The notes below the pieces were generated by a model, which did not search any database, was not told where the DNA came from, and worked only from the letters and a program-made list of their open reading frames with translations. From assembly GCA_028687495.1 (NCBI GenBank), contig JAQUAA010000027.1, forward strand, positions 1-8,529: DNA of 8,529 bases. The letters run 5' to 3'. Of the stretch, positions 1 through 6,161 are shown one piece after another. The stretch is from Minisyncoccota bacterium. Lineage in GTDB: Bacteria; Patescibacteriota; Minisyncoccia; Minisyncoccales; RBG-13-42-11. Both the position numbers and the translations under genes were made by a program. Each line of letters starts with the position of its first letter. Positions within the stretch are counted from its first letter, which is position 1.

Positions 1-1
1 T

Positions 2-265
2 AAACAGCAATTATCAGCTAATGTTTCCGTGATGGTTCTTCTCTAAACACCCAAGGCTCAAGCAGTAGAAACAGGACTTTCAAACGATACTTATACGGAA
101 ATAACCAGCGGGCTCAGCGAAGGCGACATTATTGTTACTTCAACCATCAATTCCAGCCAGGCGCAAACTTCTTCCTCTCAGAGTCAGAGCAGTTTAAGAA
201 TTCCGGGGATCAGCAGCGGGGTGTCGTCCGGCGGCACTCAGAGGATGTACTTCCGCGGCGATTAA
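2..265 (+). CDS. C-terminal part of a MacA/HlyD-type membrane fusion (adaptor) protein, with an in-frame TAA
   Basis: The reading frame ending at TAA 263-265 encodes the tail of an efflux adaptor. After AQAVETGLSNDTYTEI it gives SGLSEGDIIVTSTI, which is the pattern of the membrane-proximal beta domain at the C-terminus of MacA/HlyD-family proteins (V..GL....EI..GL.EGD.VV). A Ser/Gln/Gly-rich tail ending in MYFRGD follows. The partner ABC ATPase starts 8 nt downstream and a MacB permease follows, so the role would be to link or gate a MacB-type exporter on the outer face of the cytoplasmic membrane. The 5' end lies outside the window. Reading upstream in the same frame, a TAA occurs at 44-46, and the other two forward frames are also closed by stops there. 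Codons before it (KQQLSANVSVMVLL) still look like adaptor sequence, and there is no ATG, GTG or TTG just after it to restart. The gene is therefore broken by a nonsense or frameshift change, or the sequence has an error near its edge. Family assignment is fairly sure; integrity is not. Confidence 0.6.
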
Positions 266-273
266 ATACCTTT

Positions 274-984
274 ATGATAGAAGTTAAGAATATTACAAAG
301 GTTTATAAATCTGGCGATGTTGAAACTAAAGTTCTGAAAGGAATTTCTTTTTCTATTAAGGATGGCGAATTTGTGGCAATCATCGGTCCTTCCGGCTCCG
401 GCAAATCAACCTTGATGCATATTTTGGGCTGTTTGGACGCTCCCACCTCGGGCCATTATTTTTTTGGAGGAAAGGATGTTTCCGAGCTGTCCGATGACGA
501 ACTGGCCGATATCCGGAAAAAAAAGATCGGTTTTGTTTTCCAGTCGTTCAATCTTTTGCCGAGAACAACGGTTTTAAGAAATGTTGTTTTGCCCTTGGCT
601 TACGCTGACGTTCCCAAAAATAAAAGGGAAGGAATCGCCAGAGAATCTCTCGTGGCCGCCGGCTTAACTGAAAATAATTTTTCTCATCTTTCTAATCAGC
701 TTTCAGGGGGTGAAATGCAGAGAGTGGCCATCGCCCGGGCTTTGGTCAACAACCCTTCGGTGATTTTCGCCGATGAGCCGACGGGCAACCTTGACAGTAA
801 AACGGGCGAGCTTGTTCTGGAAACTTTCCAAAAATTAAACAATCAGGGCAGGACGATTATTTTGATTACTCATGAAAAATATATCGCCGGAAAAGCAAAA
901 AGAATAATCTCCATCAAAGACGGAGAAATTATTGAGGATACCCTCAACGACAGTTCTAAAATTAATCAGTACATCAAAGAATAA
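274..984 (+). CDS. ABC transporter ATP-binding protein, MacB/LolD type
   Basis: This 236-residue stand-alone nucleotide-binding subunit powers the neighbouring MacB/FtsX permease from the cytoplasmic face. All ABC motifs are present in order: Walker [10 protein letters not shown] (38-46), Q-loop Gln90 within [10 protein letters not shown], signature LSGGE (143-147), Walker B VIFADE (163-168), D-loop GNLD (171-174) and switch His200. The pattern [18 protein letters not shown] with FQSFNLLP is characteristic of the MacB/LolD/FtsE-like class. Length is normal for that class. The ATG at 274 is chosen because MIEVKN is the standard family N-terminus and the gap to the adaptor stop is only 8 nt. 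No Shine-Dalgarno is visible before it. It sits second in an adaptor-ATPase-permease operon, with the permease starting 5 nt after its stop. In Proteobacteria MacB fuses this domain to the permease; here the two are separate. The exported substrate (peptide, lipid, toxin or other) cannot be read from the sequence. Confidence 0.93.
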   Translation: MIEVKNITKVYKSGDVETKVLKGISFSIKDGEFVAIIGPSGSGKSTLMHILGCLDAPTSGHYFFGGKDVSELSDDELADIRKKKIGFVFQSFNLLPRTTVLRNVVLPLAYADVPKNKREGIARESLVAAGLTENNFSHLSNQLSGGEMQRVAIARALVNNPSVIFADEPTGNLDSKTGELVLETFQKLNNQGRTIILITHEKYIAGKAKRIISIKDGEIIEDTLNDSSKINQYIKE

Positions 985-989
985 AATTC

Positions 990-2210
990 ATGCTAATCGC
1001 CGATTTATTTGAAGAAACATATCTGGCAGTTTCTGCCAATAAAACCAGGTCCGGCCTGACCATTTTGGGTATTGTCATCGGTATAGGCTCGGTGATAGCC
1101 ATGATTTCAATAGGCCAGGGAGCAACCGGCTCAATCCAGTCAAACATCCAGGCAATGGGCTCGAATTTAATAACGGTTTCGCCGGGATTCCAACGGACTT
1201 TTTCCCAAGTTTCAGCGGGCAGAGGTTCGGCCGAAACTTTGACGATAGCGGATGCCCAAGCCATAGCCACAGAGGTTCCATTGATTCAGGCAGTGGCTCC
1301 TGAGCTTTCCCGGCGTTATCAGGTTGTTGTTAAGGGACAGAATACCAATACTCAGATTGTCGGCACGACTGCTTCTTATGCCGGGGTTAGGAATATTGAA
1401 ATAGATCAGGGTTCTTTTATCTCCGATCAGAATGTCAGCGGCCAAGCGAAGGTAGCAGTCTTGGGGCCCACCGTAAGAGATGATTTATTCGCCACGGGGA
1501 CTAATCCCGTAGGTGAGATTATAAGGGTTAACGGCATTAATTTTAAGGTCATAGGCGTGACGCAATCCAAAGGCGGCAGCGGTTTCGGCAGCCAGGATGA
1601 CATGATTTTTATTCCCATTACGACGGCTCAAAAATTCTTAGCTGGGGCTGATTATGTTTCAACTATTAATGTTCAAGCCGAGACCTCTCAGGTTATGACC
1701 GATGTGCAGACAGGAATTACCAATTTGCTTTTACAGCGGCATAACATCTCAGATCCCCAGCTGGCCGACTTCAGCGTTATCAACCAAGCGGATATTATAG
1801 GAGCGGCTTCTTCGATCACCAATACCATGACCATTCTGCTGGCGGCAATTGCCGGCATTTCTCTTATCGTGGGGGGCATCGGCATTATGAATATGATGAT
1901 GACAACGGTAACCGAGAGAACCCGCGAGATTGGTCTGAGGAAAGCCATCGGAGCCAAAAGATTAGACATCAGTCTGCAGTTTTTGACCGAAGCCGTAATG
2001 CTTACCTTTCTCGGCGGAATACTGGGCATAGTCCTGGGGGGCGGACTGGCTTGGGTTATAACGCTTTTTACCGGCATGGCTACGAAAATTTCCTTATTTT
2101 CAGTCGTTTTGGCATTCAGCGTCTCCGCCGGCATCGGTATTGCTTTCGGTTATTGGCCGGCCCAAAAAGCAGCCAAACTCAATCCGATTGAAGCGTTACG
2201 TTACGAATAA
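990..2210 (+). CDS. MacB-type ABC transporter permease (MacB_PCD + FtsX domains)
   Basis: This 406-residue integral membrane subunit works with the ATPase encoded just upstream. Topology follows the MacB/FtsX (type VII ABC) plan. One membrane segment near the N-terminus (about 22-42, SGLTILGIVIGIGSVIAM) is followed by a large extracytoplasmic domain (about 43-275, the MacB_PCD region). Three more helices lie near 277-304, 334-358 and 368-392. The segment GGIGIMNMMMTTVTERTREI followed by GLRKAIGAK is the family's cytoplasmic coupling region and is highly diagnostic. The C-terminus ends NPIEALRYE, which is also typical. These transporters usually work by mechanotransmission, driving an external adaptor rather than passing substrate through the membrane. 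The neighbouring adaptor gene fits this. Translation probably depends on the operon: the start is 5 nt after the previous stop and has no Shine-Dalgarno. The substrate is unknown. Confidence 0.92.
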   Translation: MLIADLFEETYLAVSANKTRSGLTILGIVIGIGSVIAMISIGQGATGSIQSNIQAMGSNLITVSPGFQRTFSQVSAGRGSAETLTIADAQAIATEVPLIQAVAPELSRRYQVVVKGQNTNTQIVGTTASYAGVRNIEIDQGSFISDQNVSGQAKVAVLGPTVRDDLFATGTNPVGEIIRVNGINFKVIGVTQSKGGSGFGSQDDMIFIPITTAQKFLAGADYVSTINVQAETSQVMTDVQTGITNLLLQRHNISDPQLADFSVINQADIIGAASSITNTMTILLAAIAGISLIVGGIGIMNMMMTTVTERTREIGLRKAIGAKRLDISLQFLTEAVMLTFLGGILGIVLGGGLAWVITLFTGMATKISLFSVVLAFSVSAGIGIAFGYWPAQKAAKLNPIEALRYE

Positions 2211-2242
2211 AAGTCGAGATAATAAAACAAAATTAAACTAAC

Positions 2243-2698
2243 ATGAAAAAAACATTACCGATCATTGCGGTTTTAATCATAATCATAATCATTGCCGGAG
2301 GGTCTTTTTATGGCGGCATGAAATACGGCCAAAGTAAAAGTTCTTCGGGTAATTTCTCTGTTCAGAATTTTCAGAATCTGTCTCCGGAACAGAGACAGCA
2401 ACTTTTCCAGGGGAACGCGGGAGGTAATTTTTCCGTCAGGAGAGGCGGAGCAGGTTTTCTTAGCGGTGAGGTTATCGGAAAAGATGAACAAAGTCTGACC
2501 CTGAAAACATCTGACGGCGGTTCCAAGATTGTCTTTCTGTCCGCTTCTACCACGGTTTCAGAAATGACCGAGGGTTCGATAAATGACATCGTAGTCGGAG
2601 AACAAATAACGATTACGGGTACGCAGAATTCGGATGGCAGTTACACTGCCCAGACTATTCAGAAAAGACCATTGACCTCACCGGATAACAGCAGATAG
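2243..2698 (+). CDS. small membrane-anchored protein with a DUF5666-like beta domain
   Basis: This 151-residue protein is last in the MacAB-like operon, 32 nt after the permease and just before a terminator. An uninterrupted hydrophobic helix at about residues 4-22, very rich in isoleucine, is followed by GGMKYGQ. With the preceding MKK it looks like an uncleaved signal anchor that leaves the rest outside the cytoplasmic membrane. A low-complexity linker (about 30-70, Gln/Asn/Gly-rich) contains SPEQRQQLFQG. A compact beta-rich domain follows from about 72 to 143 (GEVIGKDEQSLTLKTSDGG, then IVVGEQITITGT and DGSYTAQTI). The repeated GxVxxxxxxSLTLKT, VGxxxxxxG and AxxI pattern resembles DUF5666/OB-like domains. 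No catalytic residues or cysteines are seen. Position suggests an accessory of the exporter, for example an extracytoplasmic ligand-binding or assembly factor, but this is inferred only from the operon. Family match is moderate; existence of the gene is strong. Confidence 0.8.
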   Translation: MKKTLPIIAVLIIIIIIAGGSFYGGMKYGQSKSSSGNFSVQNFQNLSPEQRQQLFQGNAGGNFSVRRGGAGFLSGEVIGKDEQSLTLKTSDGGSKIVFLSASTTVSEMTEGSINDIVVGEQITITGTQNSDGSYTAQTIQKRPLTSPDNSR

Positions 2699-2716
2699 AT
2701 CGCGGTTTGCGGACTG

Positions 2717-2742
2717 AAAAATCGCCTAGTGGGCGGTTTTTT
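2717..2742 (+). terminator. intrinsic (Rho-independent) terminator of the MacAB-like operon
   Basis: The arm AAAAATCGCC (2717-2726) pairs with GGCGGTTTTT (2732-2741) across a 5-nt loop, giving a 10-bp stem with a single U-G wobble. The T-run at 2737-2742 forms the U-tract. It begins 18 nt after the TAG of the DUF5666-like gene and ends 22 nt before the P-type ATPase start, so it separates the two transcription units. As the stem includes the A- and T-tracts, it may also act on antisense transcripts. Confidence 0.85.
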
Positions 2743-2759
2743 GGTAGAATAAATATAAT
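2742..2759 (+). promoter_or_regulatory. -10 promoter elements for the P-type ATPase gene; predicted leaderless transcript
   Basis: A perfect TATAAT lies at 2754-2759, and an extended -10 form TGGTAGAAT lies just upstream at 2742-2750. No recognisable -35 hexamer sits 16-18 bp before either; the expected place is occupied by the terminator stem. From the TATAAT box, transcription would begin at about 2765-2766, which is the ATG itself. The alternative box would give a leader of about 8 nt. Either way there is no room for a Shine-Dalgarno or a Mg2+ riboswitch. Confidence 0.6.
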
Positions 2760-2764
2760 CTTTT

Positions 2765-5296
2765 ATGAAATTTGAGGAATATACAATAAAAGACATCGAA
2801 GAAACCCTGGGATGCTTAAAGAGTTCAGAAGAAGGACTTTCTGAGAAAGAAGCGCAAAATCGCTTAAAGATTTACGGTTTCAACGAGGTGAAACCCCATA
2901 CGATAACTTTCCTCGATATTTTTTTGAGGCAGTTCAAATCGCCGTTTTTCTATCTGCTTTTCATCGCCTCAATCATCGCTTTTCTGATGGGAGAACTGGT
3001 TGACGCCGTGGTGGTTTTGGTTTTCGTCGCCATCAATGTCAGTTTGGGTTTTTTGCAGGAGGCCAGGGCTGAAAAAGCGGTCCTGCTGTTGAACAAATAT
3101 CTTCCTTCCAAAATCAGAGTTTTAAGAGAGGGAACGGAAAAGCTCATTGATAAGAAATTTTTGGTGCCCGGAGACATCGTTTTGCTTGAAGCGGGAGACG
3201 TCGTCCCGGCAGATTTGAAAATATTAAAAGAACAAAATATTTTGATTGACGAATCTGCTTTGACGGGGGAGTCCTCTCCCGTTCCTAAAACCTCAGATTC
3301 CCTTTCTGAAAAAGCCAAAGAACCATTCAAAGCGAAAAACATTGCTTTTGCCGGCACTTCGGTTGATTCCGGCAAAGCAAGGGGAATAGTAATCGGCACG
3401 GGCAAAGAAACAAGCTTGGGAGAGATTACGAAACTGGTTTCCGAAACGAAACGGGAAAGCGCTTACGAAAAAAACTTATTGAGTTTTTCCAAGATTATTT
3501 TGGAAATAGTCGTCGTCACCATCACTTTTTTGTTTTTGACCAACGTCTTCATTAAAGGAACGACAAACTTTTTTGAGTTTTTATTTTTCTGCATCGCCTT
3601 AATTGTCAGTATTCTTCCCGAAGCCCTGCCCTTGGTCATAACCTTCAATCTTTCCAAGGGAGCGCTTAAAATGGCTAAGGAAAAAGTGGTCGTCAAGCGG
3701 CTTTCGGCGGTCGAAGATCTGGGAGATATTGAAATTTTATGCACCGATAAAACTGGCACCCTGACAGAAAACAAACTTAAACTGGATAAAATTTCCTCCG
3801 CCAACAAAGAAAAATGTTTATTATACGGTCTTTTTTCCTCTTTTTACGTAAAAAAAGAGATTGATTCGAGCCAAAATTCATTTGATATGGCTCTTTTCGA
3901 AATGGCTCCGAGGAATATCCAAGAAATCATCAAAAAAATCAGACTGATCTCCGAAATTCCTTTTGATTCTTTAAGATTGAGAAACAGCGTTCTGCTGGAA
4001 GATAACGAGGGCAAAAGAGTTTTAATCGTCAAAGGCGCGCCGGAAGCCATTCTCAAGATTTCCTCAAGATTTGATGATGGTTTCAGAAAAGAGGAAATAG
4101 AGAAAGAAGGCATCGAGGGAAAAAGGACCTTGGCCGTTGCTTTCAAAGAATTCGATAAATTAAACTATTCCGAGGAAGACGAAAAAGATTTGACCTTTTT
4201 GGGTTATTTTTCATTTTCTGATCCGATCAAAAAAACTGCCAAAAGCGCCATCAGCCTGGCTCGGAAACTGGGACTGACGATAAAGGTTTTGACCGGCGAC
4301 AGCAAAGAAGTGGCCGGAGCCGTGGCAAAAGAAATAGGTTTGATCAAGGACCCCGGAAAAGTCGTTCTGGGAGAAACACTGGATTCTTTGCCGGAAAAAG
4401 ATTTCAGAGAAACTTGCGAAGAATTTTCCGTTTTTGCCAGAGTTTCGCCCAAAACCAAATATAACATAGTCAGGATTCTTCAGGAAAAATACGAAGTTGG
4501 TTTTCTGGGAGAGGGGATAAACGACGCTCCCGCCCTGAAACTAGCCAACGTGGCCATTGCCGTGCAGGAAGCAACCGATATTTCCAGGGGAGTTTCCGAC
4601 GTGGTTCTGCTTAAAAAAGATCTCAGGGTGATCGTCGAGGGAATAAAGAACGGCCGCAACATCTTTTCCAACATCAACAAATACATCAAATGCGCCCTAG
4701 CCAGCAATTTCGGAAATTTCTATTCCATAGCCGTGATTTCCCTGTTCATTAATTTTTTACCCATGCTGCCGATTCAGATTTTACTCGGCAATCTTCTGTC
4801 TGATTTTCCCTTGATCGTCGTCGCGACCGACGCCATTGACGTTGAAGAACTGAGAAAGCCCAAACTCTATCAGCTTAATAAAGTAATTTTCCTGATAATG
4901 GCCCTGGCTTTGGTCAGTACGATTTTCGATTTTATTTTCTTCGGCATTTTTCATAACTCCCAGCCGGCGATAATCCAAACTCTCTGGTTCATCGAAAGCA
5001 TTCTGACCGAGATTCTGTTGATCTTTTCCATCAGAACCCGCCATCTTTTCTTTAGAACCAAAAGACCGAGTTTCACTCTGATGATTTTGGCCATTGTGGA
5101 TGCGATATTCATCGTTTCTTTGCCTTTCACTAATTTTGGTCATGAATTTTTCCACTTTGTTTCTCCGCCGATAACAAGCCTTTTGATCGTTTTCTCGTTG
5201 CTCATCGGCTATTTCATCATCAGCGAAATCGTAAAATTGATTTATTTCCGTTACCGACCGATACCCCTCAATCATTTTAAAGGCGCTAAGCCGTGA
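2765..5296 (+). CDS. P-type cation-transporting ATPase, P3B (MgtA/MgtB Mg2+-transporter)-like
   Basis: This 843-residue membrane pump has all the P-type domains: an N-terminal cation-ATPase domain (1-50), actuator motif TGES (167-170), phosphorylation motif DKTGT (328-332, Asp328 the phosphoacceptor), nucleotide-binding KGAPE (423-427), TGD (510-512) and the hinge GEGIND (582-587). About ten membrane helices are visible: M1-M2 near 58-97, M3-M4 near 240-292, M5-M10 from 650 onward. The P3B assignment rests on M4-proximal KVVVKRLSAVEDLG, on KYIKCALASNFGN entering M5, FLPMLPIQILLGNLLSD at M5-M6 and SIRTRH after M8. These match the MgtA pattern better than the Ca2+ or Na+/K+ pumps. MgtA is usually about 900 residues, so this one is slightly short. 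Two motif positions are unusual: M4 reads PEALP (MgtA PEMLP, Ca2+ pumps PEGLP), and the hinge has Glu583 where Asp is nearly universal. No metal-binding CxxC domain is present. The likely role is Mg2+ uptake, but ion specificity is inferred. TGA ends the gene. Confidence 0.9.
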   Translation: MKFEEYTIKDIEETLGCLKSSEEGLSEKEAQNRLKIYGFNEVKPHTITFLDIFLRQFKSPFFYLLFIASIIAFLMGELVDAVVVLVFVAINVSLGFLQEARAEKAVLLLNKYLPSKIRVLREGTEKLIDKKFLVPGDIVLLEAGDVVPADLKILKEQNILIDESALTGESSPVPKTSDSLSEKAKEPFKAKNIAFAGTSVDSGKARGIVIGTGKETSLGEITKLVSETKRESAYEKNLLSFSKIILEIVVVTITFLFLTNVFIKGTTNFFEFLFFCIALIVSILPEALPLVITFNLSKGALKMAKEKVVVKRLSAVEDLGDIEILCTDKTGTLTENKLKLDKISSANKEKCLLYGLFSSFYVKKEIDSSQNSFDMALFEMAPRNIQEIIKKIRLISEIPFDSLRLRNSVLLEDNEGKRVLIVKGAPEAILKISSRFDDGFRKEEIEKEGIEGKRTLAVAFKEFDKLNYSEEDEKDLTFLGYFSFSDPIKKTAKSAISLARKLGLTIKVLTGDSKEVAGAVAKEIGLIKDPGKVVLGETLDSLPEKDFRETCEEFSVFARVSPKTKYNIVRILQEKYEVGFLGEGINDAPALKLANVAIAVQEATDISRGVSDVVLLKKDLRVIVEGIKNGRNIFSNINKYIKCALASNFGNFYSIAVISLFINFLPMLPIQILLGNLLSDFPLIVVATDAIDVEELRKPKLYQLNKVIFLIMALALVSTIFDFIFFGIFHNSQPAIIQTLWFIESILTEILLIFSIRTRHLFFRTKRPSFTLMILAIVDAIFIVSLPFTNFGHEFFHFVSPPITSLLIVFSLLIGYFIISEIVKLIYFRYRPIPLNHFKGAKP

Positions 5297-5321
5297 CGGC
5301 CGGCCGATTTTGTGATAAAAT
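5293..5321 (+). promoter_or_regulatory. promoter of the DrrA-like ATPase gene (-35 GTGACG, extended -10 TGATAAAAT)
   Basis: An extended -10 element TGATAAAAT occupies 5313-5321. At 5293-5298, exactly 17 bp upstream of TAAAAT, GTGACG matches four of six TTGACA positions. The -35 overlaps the TGA stop of the P-type ATPase gene. The predicted start of transcription is about 5328, next to the ATG at 5329, so this mRNA too would be almost leaderless. This makes the GTG at 5293 unlikely to be a translation start. Confidence 0.55.
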
Positions 5322-5328
5322 GATTTCT

Positions 5329-6111
5329 ATGATTGAAGTTAAGAATTTAACGAAAAAATTTAACGGTTTCACGGCCGTTGACAACGTTTCTTTCTCCGTT
5401 GAAAAAGGAGAAATTTTCGCTTTTTTGGGGCCTAACGGCGCGGGAAAGACAACGACCATCAGAATGCTGACGACTCTTCTCAAACCGACTTCAGGCTTGA
5501 TCAAAATTAACGGATTTGAAATTTCAAAAAAACAGGACGAAGTCAGAAAATCTTTCGGCATCATTTTTCAGGATCCGAGCCTGGACGATGAACTGACGGC
5601 TTATGAAAACATGGAATTTCACGGCGTGATTTACGGCGTTCCTAAAAAATTGCGCCGGGAAAGAATAGAAGATTTGCTGAAATTCGTTGAGCTTTGGGAT
5701 CGCAAGGATGAACTGGTTAAAAGATTTTCTGGCGGCATGAAGCGCAGACTAGAAGTTGCCCGGGGGTTGATTCATCATCCCAAGCTTCTTTTCCTGGATG
5801 AGCCGACCCTGGGTTTGGATCCTCAAACAAGAAATCACATCTGGAATTACATCAAGGGACTTAACGAGAAAGAGGGGATGACCATATTTTTCACGACCCA
5901 CTATCTGGCTGAGGCCGAGAAAGCGGCTCAAAAAATAGCCATAATTGATCACGGAAAAATCATAAGTCAAGGAACGCTTCAGGAACTTAAGGAAAAAACC
6001 AAAACCGATTCTTTGGAAGAAGCATTTTTAAGCTTAACCGGAACGACTCTGCGTGACGAAGAGGCTGGAACTTTGGATCATATGAGGATGCACCATCGTC
6101 TCAGAAGATAA
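5329..6111 (+). CDS. ABC transporter ATP-binding protein, DrrA/ABC-2 exporter type
   Basis: This 260-residue ATPase should energise the ABC-2 permease encoded next. Motifs counted from the ATG at 5329: Walker A GPNGAGKTT (34-42), Q-loop Gln81 in IIFQDPSLDDELT, signature FSGGM (133-137), Walker B LLFLDE (153-158), D-loop GLD (162-164) and switch His191. FQDPSLDDELT, the signature context FSGGMKRRLEVARGL and the C-terminal tail TLRDEEA...RMHHRLRR are typical of the DrrA (daunorubicin resistance-type) subfamily. The ATG at 5329 is preferred over the GTG at 5293 and the ATG at 5320, because MIEVKN is the family start and a promoter-like -10 covers 5313-5321. The gene ends with tandem TAA TAA stops (6109-6114). 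Such pairs export drugs, lipids or polysaccharide precursors; the substrate here is unknown and need not be a drug. Its first 18 nt match those of the ATPase gene at 274 in 17 positions, reflecting the shared MIEVKN start. Confidence 0.92.
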   Translation: MIEVKNLTKKFNGFTAVDNVSFSVEKGEIFAFLGPNGAGKTTTIRMLTTLLKPTSGLIKINGFEISKKQDEVRKSFGIIFQDPSLDDELTAYENMEFHGVIYGVPKKLRRERIEDLLKFVELWDRKDELVKRFSGGMKRRLEVARGLIHHPKLLFLDEPTLGLDPQTRNHIWNYIKGLNEKEGMTIFFTTHYLAEAEKAAQKIAIIDHGKIISQGTLQELKEKTKTDSLEEAFLSLTGTTLRDEEAGTLDHMRMHHRLRR

Positions 6112-6120
6112 TAATATATG

Positions 6121-6126
6121 TATAAT
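6121..6126 (+). promoter_or_regulatory. possible -10 box upstream of the ABC-2 permease gene
   Basis: A perfect TATAAT sits 10 nt after the stop of the ATPase gene. The best -35 at 17 bp (GTCTCA, 6098-6103) matches only three of six positions, and the TG just before the box is one base out of register for an extended -10. If used, transcription would start near 6133, inside the palindrome at 6130-6147. AT-rich chance occurrence is possible. Confidence 0.35.
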
Positions 6127-6129
6127 AGC

Positions 6130-6147
6130 GATGAGATAAATCTCATC
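6130..6147. repeat. perfect 18-bp palindrome (operator-like or RNA hairpin)
   Basis: GATGAGAT (6130-6137), AA, ATCTCATC (6140-6147) is an exact inverted repeat with 8-bp arms. It lies between the DrrA-like ATPase and its permease, 3 nt after a TATAAT box and 14 nt before the permease ATG. On DNA it could bind a dimeric regulator at the transcription start. In RNA it would form a short hairpin with a UAAA loop. It is followed only by CTTTACC, too few T residues for a good intrinsic terminator. Confidence 0.6.
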
Positions 6148-6161
6148 TTTACCTACGGTAT

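Noticed and set aside
466..478. GGAGG with 5-nt spacing before an ATG at 476, looking like a classical ribosome-binding site
   Set aside because: It is inside the ABC ATPase gene and opens only a short frame of about 34 codons with no recognisable content; real starts in the window do not use such sites.
1688..2134. 148-codon open frame on the - strand opposite the MacB permease
   Set aside because: Antisense shadow of the permease's hydrophobic helices; no independent coding evidence.
2699..2764. Mg2+ riboswitch or leader peptide before the MgtA-like gene
   Set aside because: The 66-nt gap is filled by the terminator and -10 boxes; no structured leader fits.
4781..5275. 164-codon open frame on the - strand opposite the P-type ATPase C-terminus
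   Set aside because: It lies wholly within a well-supported gene, its product is low-complexity and charged (Gln/Asn/Glu-rich), and no promoter or family signature supports it.
5289..5306. GC-rich hairpin potential (GCCG-TGA-CGGC and the palindrome CGGCCGGCCG) at the end of the P-type ATPase gene, as a terminator
   Set aside because: Stems are short or lack a loop, and only ATTTTG follows, not a proper U-tract; the region is better read as stop codon plus promoter.
5293..5328. GTG start at 5293 giving a 12-residue N-terminal extension to the DrrA-like ATPase, overlapping the previous stop as GTGA
   Set aside because: Family homology starts at MIEVKN (5329), and the stretch is better explained as a promoter with -35 at 5293-5298 and extended -10 at 5313-5321.
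6130..6150. Palindrome after the DrrA-like gene as an intrinsic terminator
   Set aside because: The stem is AT-rich and short, and only three T residues follow; termination between an ATPase and its own permease would also be odd. An operator or 5' hairpin was kept as the reading.
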